A stretch of DNA of 64,000 nt, taken from assembly GCA_029204225.1 (NCBI GenBank), contig CM055095.1, positions 69,222,470 through 69,286,469 of the forward strand, in the 5' to 3' direction. This DNA is from Diphasiastrum complanatum (lineage: Eukaryota; Streptophyta; Lycopodiopsida; Lycopodiales; Lycopodiaceae). Below are positions 36,890-47,200 of this stretch, one piece after another; the stretch's first letter is position 1; every line of letters starts with the position of its first letter. The translations under genes were made by a program, and so were the position numbers. The notes beneath the pieces are model-generated. The model saw only the letters and a list, made by a program, of their open reading frames with translations. It had not been told where the DNA came from and ran no database searches.

Positions 36890-37614
36890 TATATATTTAA
36901 ACTTATGTACAGTTTTGCGCATATGTATGGGTGGCCCATGCATCCTCCTCCCCTCACCCATGCACGAGCTTTTTCTAACTAAAACACTTGGAAAGGAGGA
37001 TGCATGTATGGGGAATGTGCATATCCCCATACATTTGCACATTGTGTGCATTGAGGGGTGGACCCCAAAAAGATTCCTCACCCCCTCCCTCCCACTTACT
37101 AAATTCAAATACTTAAAGTTTGAAGTTAAGGTTTTATTTTATTCACACACTTCAATGTGCTTTAAACTTTAGCCAATAATCTTTATTACTTGGTTTTCTT
37201 ATTTATTTTAAATTATCAAAGTTTTATCCATAAATCATAAACATAAAAAATTTCTTGACTATCTTAAAATGGTTTTTTTTTTTTTCAATCCTTCAAATTT
37301 CTATCTTGACCCGCCATTTACAGGAATGTTTAACCACAAGCCCAAACTCACTAGCTTTAACTCCTAAATCGTTACCCACAAGCTTTTATCCATGGGGGGG
37401 ATGGGGTGAGGGGAGTAAACGAGACAATAAAAAGAAAAAAATAGGGTGTGAGGGGGGATTTGGAACACACGTGCACACACACACACACACACACACGTGT
37501 GAGTGAGTGAGTGAGTGTGTGTGTGTGTGCGCACACGCGCATGCTTGTGTGTGCGCGTGCATGCCTATGTGTGTGTGTGCGCGCGCCTATGTGTGTGTGC
37601 ATGTGTGTGTGTTC

Positions 37615-37660
<46 letters not shown>

Positions 37661-38839
37661 TAGAGTCCTTTTTTCTCCTTCTCTCTTTCCCACGGACCCC
37701 ACTTCTCTCTCTCTCTCTCTCTCCACAGGCCGACCAACCACCTATAGAGGGAGGGAGGTCCCTCCATGCCCCTAAAAAAAATGAAGAAGGTTAAAATGTG
37801 TATGTGTGTAGATATATAAACAAGGGGGTGCCTCCATTCCATTAAAAGTAAATATATCAATATTTACTCCCCCCCCCCCCCCCTCCCCATGCACGCGCGC
37901 GCACACACACACACACATACACTTTTTCTTAAAAGTAAACCTCTCATAAAAAAATATGAATGTAAATCCACTTAAAAATGTGAACCCCCACTCTCCATAA
38001 AACAAAAAAAACGAAGGGGCTTTTTGGCTCCCCATAAATTAAGTTTTCTCTTTTTAAAAAGGAGACGAAAAAAAGTCCCCATCAAGAAAGAAATTCTCCC
38101 CCCCCCCCCCCAAAAAAAAAAAAACTAAGGCTTTTAAGGGCAGGAGCATATCTTTTTTTAACACTCCCTCGCTCTTTTTTGTCACATGGCAAAACCCACC
38201 CACCCATCTCCCCCGAGCACTTAAACCATCGGCCTCTTGCCCAAACAACTTGCTTTTAACAATTAGGGAGCACACCCGCACTCCGCCCACCCAATATGTT
38301 ATCCCCTTCTCCTGTCAATCCACCTAAAAAAACATCATCAATAAGCAGAACTGCACTAAGATTTATTATATGACTTTCGTATTTATTTTGAATTACCAAA
38401 ATTTTACTCATAGATCATGAACAAAAAGTTTTACCCAAAGTTCTTTTCTCCGTCTAGCATCCATGCTCTATTGAAGAACATATTTGCTACTCTCATCCTT
38501 GCAACGACTATGGGAAATCGCAGAAGTTGAATATCTAAAACTAGACATTTTTTTATTTATTCAAATTGAAATGGAAATTTAACACGAAGTTTTCCTTTGT
38601 TCTTACCTCTAGGGTTCTTCTTTTTTCTTTCTTCCCAACTCTGTAGTTTTTTATTCTCTTGATGTACAAGTTTGCTTGATCAATATGTCTCATCATTTTC
38701 TCTTGCTCCTATAATACCTTGTCAGCAATGAATGTGACAATCTACCTCTGAAATCCTAACACATGCGATCTTTTGGTTTTGATCCAACCCCGTTTCTCAT
38801 TTGAAAAACAAGTTTTTTTGCTTTTGTTAACCTTGCCAT
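36890..38839. other. No gene; simple repeats and homopolymer runs
   Basis: Contains mixed TG/CA arrays from 37470 with a clean (TG)21 at 37617-37659, CT runs near 37705, poly-C runs near 37869-37883 and 38098-38111, and pyrimidine-rich stretches. ORFs here are low-complexity artefacts. The right part may be Helitron interior, given the 3' end signature at 38840. Confidence 0.6.
37617..37659. repeat. (TG)n microsatellite
   Basis: A 43-bp TG run preceded by about 120 bp of interrupted TG and GCGC-rich repeats with potential to form Z-DNA. Confidence 0.97.
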
Positions 38840-38869
38840 TGCCCGTCAATGACGGGCACTCTGTACTAG
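38840..38869 (+). mobile_element. Probable Helitron 3' end
   Basis: A perfect 9-bp-arm hairpin (TGCCCGTCA, A, TGACGGGCA at 38840-38858) is followed after 7 nt by CTAG and then T at 38870. A GC-rich hairpin shortly before CTRR, inserted before T in AT-rich DNA, is the known signature of plant Helitrons. The 5' TC end was not located, so the element's length is unknown. Confidence 0.55.

Positions 38870-38903
<34 letters not shown>
38870..38903. repeat. (TA)n microsatellite at the Helitron target
   Basis: About 16 TA units with one G interruption, directly 3' of the CTAG terminus. Confidence 0.95.
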
Positions 38904-39286
38904 ATTTATTTTCAGTGTTTTCAAAATTTGTGGATTCATTATAATTGGTTTCAAATGTATTCTGCGAGTTATTTTCATGAAAGTCCATTTACACTATCAA
39001 AACATCATTAATGTCTATATATTTTGCTTATTTTTTATACTTTTTATTTTAAAGATTTTATTAAAAAAAATTGACATTTTACAAGGTTTTTTTTTTTTTT
39101 TTTTGCTAAAGAGCATATTGTTTGCAAAAAAAATTTGTGGTTTTCAGACAAATTTTCATGAAAAAACATGTTTTTGGCAAAAATCAAAAAAATTAAAAAA
39201 AAATCAAAAAACAGTTAGCCATTTATAGGATATTGTTCTATTTCAAAAGATTTTGTGTTCAAAATAGATCACTAAAGTAGTTGATT
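38904..39286. other. No gene; AT-rich
   Basis: Poly-A and poly-T runs. The last 40 bases (to TTTTTTCACA at 39286) resemble the 3' end of the copia LTRs and probably represent a truncated 3' LTR of copia G. Confidence 0.45.
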
Positions 39287-39289
39287 TTT

Positions 39290-40066
39290 TCACACACTCT
39301 CTTCAACTAGTTTTAGCATAGATTTAGATAGTACACCAAGAGATGTTCTATGCTTCATAAACAAGTCTTTTCCCAATGCTTTGATGAAGATATTAGCCAC
39401 ACACTCTCTTGATGAGACATGTTGAAGCTCCGCCTCCTTTGCTATGACTTGTTCTCTCACAAAATGATAAGCCACTTCAATATGCTTGCTCCTTGCATGA
39501 AAAATAGGATTGCTTAACAATCTTTGGGCTGAAAGGTTATCACAGAAGATGATTGAACAAGATGTGAGAAAAACAAAATGAGTCACTTCCACTTGCTTAC
39601 CCTTCTCATCATATGTGAGCCTTGAAGGCATTTGTCTTTCCCTTGATGTTTTCCTTGGCTTTTGACTTGATGAAGGTCCACCATCATCATCACCATCTAA
39701 AATAGGATCCTTTACATCAACATCAAGAATGTTAGATCCATCCACATCACCATCAATAATGCTTGAAGATTCTTTTGAAATGTTCCCCTCATAAAAAATG
39801 ACATCTCTACCAACAATCACCTTGTTAGTAGAGGGAATGTAAACCTTGTAGTCTTTACTCACCTCACTATATCCAACAAATATACCTTTCCTTGAAGATG
39901 AATCCTCCTTGGTCCTATCATCAATAGTAATGTTGACGTAGCATGTGCATCCAAAAGTTCTAAGAAAGTTGACACTCGGCCTCCTCTTGAATAGCATCTC
40001 AAAAGGTGTCCTTCCATCCAAAATAGCACTCGGCCACCTATTGCACAAGAAATTAACACACAACAA
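39290..40066 (-). pseudogene. Copia G integrase tail fused in frame to RNase H tail
   Basis: An uninterrupted 258-codon ORF. It begins in CNRWPSAILDGRTPFEML, continues through FGCTCYVNITIDDRTKED and GIFVGYSEVSKDYKVYIPS, an acidic linker and RLTYDEKGKQVEV. Then THFVFLTSC is followed directly by SIIFCDNLSAQRLLSNPIFH and the normal C-terminus. Over 400 residues of RT and RNase H are deleted without loss of frame. Confidence 0.85.
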
Positions 40067-40162
40067 AGCTTGATCCCAAAATGGCTAATCAAGGTTAGCA
40101 CTTAACCTCATGGCTTTGGCACCATCACATAAAGTCCTATTCTTCCTCTCATCCACTCCATT

Positions 40163-40528
40163 TTATTGTGGGGTCCTTGGTGTTGTATACTCCCTCTTGA
40201 TCTCATGCTCATCACAAAAAGTCTTAAACTTGGTAGATATGTACTCTCCACCATTGTCACTTCTTAAGCACTTGATCTTTGTGGAAAATTGATTCTCCCT
40301 TTCATTCTTGAACTTAACAAAGACATCATACACTTCATCTTTGATCTTTAGTAGATAGATCCAACAAAATCTACTAAAATCATCAATGAAAGTTCCATAT
40401 ATCTTAGCTCCACTGTTGCTAATTGTAGTAACTCCATGAACATCCGAATGTACAATTTGAAAAGGTTTTGTAGATCTAGATGTAGATCTAGACAAAGCAC
40501 TCTCTTGAAATACAACAAATAATTCCAA
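40163..40528 (-). pseudogene. Copia G integrase core
   Basis: VHSDVHG (first Asp), TFIDDFSRFCWIYLL and LRSDNGGEYIST (second Asp) are present. The segment stops at YTTPRTPQ, just before the position of the catalytic Glu, which falls in a broken stretch (40066-40160). Confidence 0.85.
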
Positions 40529-40666
40529 AAGTAAATCACAAAGATATGGAACCTCTCAATTCTCTTCTAGCACTTATATCAAGCAAAGCAACACATAGGA
40601 TAGTGAAATTTTGATCAACCTATGATCTATCCTCAATCTAAGATTCCTTCATAGCCTGCAACACAA

Positions 40667-40678
40667 GCTTTGATACCA
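40667..40678 (-). other. Copia G primer-binding site (one change)
   Basis: The minus strand reads TGGTATCAAAGC next to the LTR end, one base off the usual TGGTATCAGAGC. Confidence 0.7.
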
Positions 40679-40724
40679 TGTGAAGAATTTCAGATCATTA
40701 AGATCCAAAATGTTCCTTTGATCT

Positions 40725-41809
40725 TGTTAGATTTCTTATGCTCAGCCATAAAAATCATCAAATAATGAGCATCTTCAAAACGGAAAGCCGAGAACATGAT
40801 TTCGGACCTTCACATTTTTTTTTCCCCTTTAAAGTCTTTTCCTTATGTCTTAGAAACCATTCTTAAAGCACCTTCACTTTTTCGCCTTAGAGAATGCGAC
40901 ACATTGGCCAAGTGGCCAGATGCCTTAGAAATCATTCTTAAGACAGCTTCGCTTTTTCGCCTTAGCGAGAAATGCGACACACTAGCCAAGTGGCCAGAAT
41001 GCCTTAGAAACCATTCTTAAAGCACCTTTCACTTTTTTTCGCCTCCTTCGTCTTTTTGCACTCGTAAAAAATGCGACACAGTTGCCGAGTGGCCAAAATG
41101 CCTTAAAAACCATTTTTAAGGCACCTTCTCATTTTCGTCTTTTTCGCTCCCTTTAATCTAAGGCACCTTCACCTTCTTCTCTGCTTTCAATGTAAGGCAT
41201 TTTTTGGCTTTTTTGCCTTGTTCGCTGTCTTGAATCTAAGAGCGCCTTATACCTTTAGTGTAAGGGCACCTTCAGGAGTTGCAAACATTCAATCTAAGGG
41301 CACCTTCGGGTTTTTCAGCTTTTTCACATTTTTGCTACATTGGCTGACCGGCGTCGCCAACTTATCAGCAACCCTAAAACAGCTGGACAACCAAATATCC
41401 CAAAGGCGGTTGGCGGTTACCAACTTTGTACATATGCAAAGACTGGCATAAATAGCATTAAAGGCTTGTAAGATATTCCTCGACACTTGTATATCTATAT
41501 ATTTGCTGATTTAAGCTATGTAAGTGTTAATTTTGAGTTGATTGAATTTTTCTCTTTTAATCAAAGTTTCTCTGTAGCCAACTATCACGCTCAGCAAGCT
41601 GAATTTATTACTTCAAGCTATTGTACTCACTGTTGATATTTATCATAGTGCAATTTTTGTCTCACTACTGCGTCGTTCATTTGTGCATTCTGTATGAATT
41701 CTTCTACTTGAATAATTCTGCTGCTAACTGTTGTGTTTCCATTCCTACACGCCGCGCTCCAATCCTCGAGCTTCCGTTGCCGCTCACGCCCACATGCGAT
41801 TTTACGACA
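40725..41809. repeat. Solo LTR, 1,085 bp, inserted in the copia G LTR
   Basis: Begins TGTTAGATTTC and ends TTTTACGACA, with the 5-bp duplication GATCT at 40720-40724 and 41810-41814. It contains three to four degenerate tandem units of about 75-90 bp (40845-41130; 'aaaccattcttaaagcacc...aatgcgacac...ggccaagtggccaga'), placed like enhancer repeats of U3. No coding sequence. Confidence 0.75.
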
Positions 41810-42090
41810 GATCTTTGGTTAAAAAGACAAGCAAATCACCAACCTTGCCAATGTAAAAAAATCAGCATCTACACTATGAATGAGATGCAAACTCTAATAG
41901 ATCTTGATCAAACATCAATCAAAACATGAAATGAAGTTGCTGTCCATACAAAAATAGTAAGCTATTGTATTTCACACATGTGGATCTGAAAATAGCATTT
42001 AATGAGCATTCTACACACAAGATTGCAAGATATCATCAATATAGTGCACCAATAAATAGTAGAATCCAAAGAGAACCATGTATAAGCATG

Positions 42091-42094
<4 letters not shown>

Positions 42095-42164
<70 letters not shown>
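42095..42164. repeat. (GA)35 within the copia G LTR
   Basis: A 70-bp GA run absent from the related LTR at 10232. Confidence 0.98.
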
Positions 42165-42167
<3 letters not shown>

Positions 42168-42441
42168 TTTTCCCACGAGTTACATCTTTTTATAGTAGGT
42201 CCAAACCTAAATTCAAACTTTTGTTTCCCTCCATAATGAAAAACCCTACTATTATTGTGACTAGATTCAATGTCTCTACTACTCAAATTGAATCTACCAA
42301 AAATTCGTGTTCTATGGTTTCCCCCACTTTCCAAAAGTGTTTAATCAAATGCTTTTAGACTATGTCTAAATTTATGAAATTGGCCTCAATTGCCAAATAA
42401 ACAAATATAGAAAATTTGACTAAACTAATTGAAATCTTTCA

Positions 42442-43019
42442 TATCCATCACCTGTAAAAATAGCATGAGCACTTATGGATTTTCTATCCATTTGATCTCT
42501 AGCAAATTCCAAAACTAAAAATATGCCATTTATTTGTAAAATGTATCCTTAATCTAAAAGAAGGAAATGCTGTCACTTTGGATCCTCAAATGATCTATTT
42601 TGGTATTGCTATTTTAGTGATCTTGCTATTGTGCTTCTGAAGAAGTGGTGTTACCATAGCTACCATAGAGCTGTTTGAGATCTCTAATCTTAGTATTGAT
42701 AATTAGTTTATTTGTAATTGGTGTTTATGTTGTTGGGGTGTAGTAGTTAGTAGATGGTGGGTGTGGATTTGGGTGTGGATAAAGTTAGATCGATGTCATT
42801 ATGTTATAAAAATGCTTTTTGAATTATTCGTTGTGTTTTTGTGGCTTAAGCAAGCAAGACCATCTCCAAGTTGTCCATTGGATAGGGCTCCAAACCGCTA
42901 AACTACCCAACATTTGATATTCCTTCCCATGGAAGAACCTCACCACAATGTCTTTGTAATGTTATTTTGGACCGTGGATTGGGAATCACCCTAACAATGT
43001 TTGTAAGGTTCATGCGTGG
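42442..43019. other. Copia RNase H scrap, then no gene
   Basis: 42449-42510 on the minus strand resembles the IDDGPISW/ DQMNRKSISAHAIF region of copia RNase H, too short and decayed to be a gene. The rest shows nothing recognisable. Confidence 0.55.
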
Positions 43020-43830
43020 CCTATTCTCCTAACCATACGTAAAGTTGAGTCTTTTTTGGGCTTTAGTAAATTTTTTCACATGGGCAAAAAAAACTAGCTG
43101 ACACAGTAAGTTCAATCCTCCGGTTACTTGGACTAAAGAATTGAATCAATGTTTAAAAACTCTTAAACAATATGTGTTTACAACTCCAATATTATATATA
43201 GTCGATCCTAACGAGTCGTATGTGCTTGAGATGGATGCTACGAAAGCAAACAGTTGGCTTTATTTGTGTGACCTTAGAGGTCGTGAAGCCAAGTGGTTAG
43301 AGTTGCTCCAAGAATTTCAGTATGACGTTAAGTACCAAAAGGATAACGTCAAACCGGGTCATGGATGCCTTAAGCCAAATTGGAGGGTTTAATTAGTTAA
43401 GCTTTTCTGAAATCCAATCTTATTTGCATGTATTCTTTAAGAAGAAAGGAAAAAAGACCGACAGGTCTTCAGTCAAATTTGGCTAGAAGTCCTGGCAAGA
43501 AATTCTAAATATAATATTCAACTTAGAAAGCAAGATTCCAAGATCTTTCTTCGGGATGAAATAGTGTGAGATTATTCCATTATGAATGGGTTACTTTTTT
43601 GAAATGGAAAGGTATGCATGCCAGAAAATGTTGAGATTAGGGCCCAAATCTTGAATGAATGTCATGACAGCTCTTATGCAAGAAACCCATACGCACAAAG
43701 AACACTTGATCTAGTAAAGAACAACTTTTACGAACCAAAACTTAAGATCACATGGAGGCATATGTTCGCAAGTGCAGGCAATGCCAAGTAAATAAAGCTT
43801 AAGGACTCGAGGCAACTGGCTCAGTATAAT
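43020..43830 (+). pseudogene. Ty3/gypsy RNase H and integrase zinc-finger fragment
   Basis: FLGFSKFFHM-like sequence near 43055, NQCLKTLKQYVFTTPILYIV (43147 on), a small deletion, then KWLELLQEFQYDVKYQKDNV. After a spacer, IRAQILNECHDSSYARNP-like and YVRKCRQCQ-like residues in broken frames give the HHCC integrase zinc finger near 43620-43790. It is the same lineage as the element at 1-2311, and includes the zinc finger missing there. Confidence 0.75.
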
Positions 43831-43944
43831 GGCAAAGGCCACGTGAGCATTAGATTTCTTACCACCAATTTGTGGCAGGTAAGGCTAACCACCTCTTTCT
43901 CTGGTGGCTGCCACTCAAATCTGCCACCACTCAAATCTGTGGAG

Positions 43945-43965
43945 ACACACACACACACACACACA
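43945..43965. repeat. Short (AC)n microsatellite
   Basis: About 10 AC units. It lies about 250 bp downstream of the NPH3-like gene stop; otherwise 43831-44216 holds only its probable 3' flank. Confidence 0.9.
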
Positions 43966-44216
43966 ACGCGCCAAAAAGGGAAAATGTGGGAAATATAAAC
44001 ATCTTAGATATCTGAGAGCTAGACTGCTACAACATATGGACCTCAAAGTTGAATGCTGTGCATGAGCTTTATGTACTACATAGTTGCAAATCAGCGTTAT
44101 TGCTTATACATGGAATAACACATAAACGCCACTCAAAGCAATCTTCATAGCATACTGTTACAAGTTACAACTGTACACCTTCACATTAACTGACACGCAT
44201 GGAAGAACCAACCAAT

Positions 44217-47200
44217 CTAAGAGATGGAATGTCGATGCATTCTCGCTTTGGCTGATTCAGGAGCCTTTTGGTCTTTCATAGAGCTGCGAACAAAAGGATT
44301 CAATTGTCCAAGCTTTTTAGAGACGGACTGGAAAAATTTGGTGCTAGCAACATCAGTGGACTTCTCAATGTCTTGCTTCATAGATACTTGTTCCTTTTCC
44401 AGATCTAAGAGCCTCATTTTCATTCTTGCAATTTCATGTTTCAGATCTTTGTTTTCTTGACGTAAGAATGCGTAACTGTCATGCGGAGAAGAACCAGAAC
44501 TCACTTGATCACTAGTTATTCTGCTCAAAGGTTGTCTGACATGCTCTGTTTCGACAATTGATTTCGCTATTGCCGCATGCAGCTTTAGCTGCTCAAAATA
44601 TAAAACCTGAATCATAAATTGAACATGCAACCGCTCATTTTGTGCTGCATGCGCACAAGCTTCTTGTGAAAGCTTGTGAATGTCCATCAGCTTGCAAAGC
44701 TTTTTTCGATCTTGGTCATTCAAAGATGGACGAGCCTGCAAAAAATTCCGTAGCACAAATTATTAGATTGGAAAAGGACAAAACAAACCTTTCCAAGAAT
44801 AAAGAAGGAAGATATGTGAATCAAGCATATTAGGGGCTCTGTAGGTCCAGCTACCACTTGCAAAACCATTCATGCCTATGGTGTAAATACAAGTAAGATA
44901 GAGAAGTTGAATGACAGGCAGCAACCCCATACCTTCAAATACATATCAATAGCCCTGTAGAGGCCATCATCAACCATCCTGGCATAATCAGGCAACAATT
45001 CAGCAAGGGCAACGAACTTATTGACTTTCAAATTTGCATCAGGTGCAATCTCTGCTAAGTAGCTATCCACCAGTCTTCCAACCTGTAACATGGCTGCTTG
45101 TGTTGGAGAGTTTGAATCACCATGTTTGTGCATACCCTGAGAAACATGAAAATCATCCTCTTCATGATATTGGAGAAAATTTAGAACAATTCGATGAACA
45201 AGGTCAACATCAAACTGCATGTTGCCATTGTATGGAAACGTTGGAATGAGAAGGTCATCGAGTGTAGCCAGCTCCAATTGCATGCCAATTCTCCTTTCAA
45301 GGTCAAGTCTACAGGCGACTGTTGTGTCCAGAATGATAGCAGTATGGAGTAAAGCAAATAAAAAACTGCAGGAACCATTGTTTATCTGTGGAGGTAGCAA
45401 GCTCACAATCGTTTCCACTAGGATTCTTTGCTCGTGTTCTATAGCTATTGAGCCGTCGTAAAGCTTAGCCTGTATTGCTGCTTCGCGACTTGTCTGTCGT
45501 CGTCTATTGAAACCTTTCAAAGAGCGTTGAGAATAGTGCATAAGACTTTCCCAAATGCTCTCATGGCACACACCTCTAGATCTCATGGCTGCTATTACTC
45601 TTTGATAAAAATCGAAGCGCAGAACAGAAAGCTCCTCGGTCCACAAATCGTTTGAAACTAACTTTGGTTGCAAAGTAGAACGCTTATTCAATTTTTCATC
45701 CTTGCGGCCAAAGGTACTGTCACCAGAAGGCAGCTTTGAAGCCATTCTATCTCCACATGCATTGCAAGCGGCGGCATCTATGCATCTGCTCACAATTTTG
45801 AGTTTCTCGGCGTATGGGAGTAGATTCTCACAACTATGCAGCACGGCTACTGCTTTTGGAAGGCTTTGAGTTACAACTTCACCCAAGAACATCTCTGTGC
45901 ATGCTACAAGATTTTTCACTCCATAATCATCTGTCATCTCAAGGTACTCAGCTGCGCATCTTAGCATGACCACATTAGAAGTCGTGATCTCGAAGTTGAT
46001 ACCATAACAGAACTTGGTAGCCAACTCAAAAGCTTCAGCACCACCTGGAAAATCAGGAAACTCAATCCAAGCCAATTCCGAATTCTTTGCCTCCGCCACC
46101 AGCTTCCGGATATGTCCACTTCGTGAAACAAGAGGGAACTTTGACCACCAAAAACAGAATTTAGATAGGCTTCACAAACGGGAATTCTGTCGAAATGAAA
46201 TAGTAAATAACAACATTGCCTAGCTATTCCTCAAGAGTTGCTTACTAATTTAGCTCCAAACAAGAGAACTCTTGAAATCTTCATTTGCAAAATAAGTAAC
46301 CATAATCAGGTCCATCCAACCTTGAAAACTGAAAATGCATCTTGTCATAAGAGGTGACAAGTAACGACCTCATGCTAAAAGCACATACACATACCGTCAA
46401 TCAAACAGATCTGAGAGTTTTACTCGGATACTAGAAGGTAATCTCTAAAACACTTTGAGCAAAAGCTGCAGTAACATGCACATCCTTGCTAGAGACAGTT
46501 TTATGAGCATGGACCAAAAGCTAAAGAAGAACAAAGAGTGACTGTAGTTGTTAGGTGGCAATGTTTCAAGAAAACATTGGTATTTAATCCCTAACCCAAA
46601 TTCTGTATAAACAAACTTGAGATCAGATCAAGTCAAGCATTGCCAAGTCAAATCTTTCATCAAAGACTTAGTCCAACTTTCGATGGACAGGAAAAATTAC
46701 AAGAGAACGTAAAGTTACTTATCAGCATACATCCACTTCTTCTCCCCTTGCTGGTTCAAGACCAAAGTATAGAAGTGATCAAGAATATGTAGGGAGACAA
46801 TATTTCGCTAGGGGCGAGAACAATATCAAATCTGACAAAAAAGATAGATATCAGAAGTTCTAACAATATGAATCTTCAACAGGCTACATGGCACCTCATT
46901 TTAATGGGAGAACTAACAAGATTGCCACGTTACATCAAAATTAAGAGGAATCTATTTCAAAAAATGTTACTATTAAGACAAAAAGTTGGCACGTAAAGTG
47001 TCTAAAAGCCTGGCTAGCACTTCCATACAAATTACATTAATAGTGACATAAACTTGTAAGGAGATATTTTGAACAAAAGTATAAAGAGTAGCACTAAAAA
47101 GAACACTTGCAAGACAACCTTGAAGACACTAAGACTTGCTCTAAAGAATCTGGAGAGAGGGGATGCAATAGAACTCTTGCAGCAATGAAGCAATCAAAGC

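Larger units (their letters stand above)
39287..40678 (-). mobile_element. Copia G, internally deleted
   Basis: From right to left: primer site, short leader, integrase core, integrase C-terminus, then an in-frame jump into the RNase H tail. Gag, protease and all of RT are missing. The 5' LTR lies at 40679-42441, itself split by a solo LTR. Confidence 0.85.
40679..42441 (-). repeat. Copia G 5' LTR, split by a solo LTR
   Basis: Left part 40679-40724 (TGTGAAGAATTTCAG...) and right part 41810-42441 together align with the 541-bp LTR at 10232-10772. The 'gatctttggtta' phrase lies exactly at the split. The right part has gained a (GA)n tract. Confidence 0.75.

Noticed and set aside
37372-38035. 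Cys-Val and His-Thr repeat ORFs
   Set aside because: Simple-repeat artefacts in the TG/CA region.
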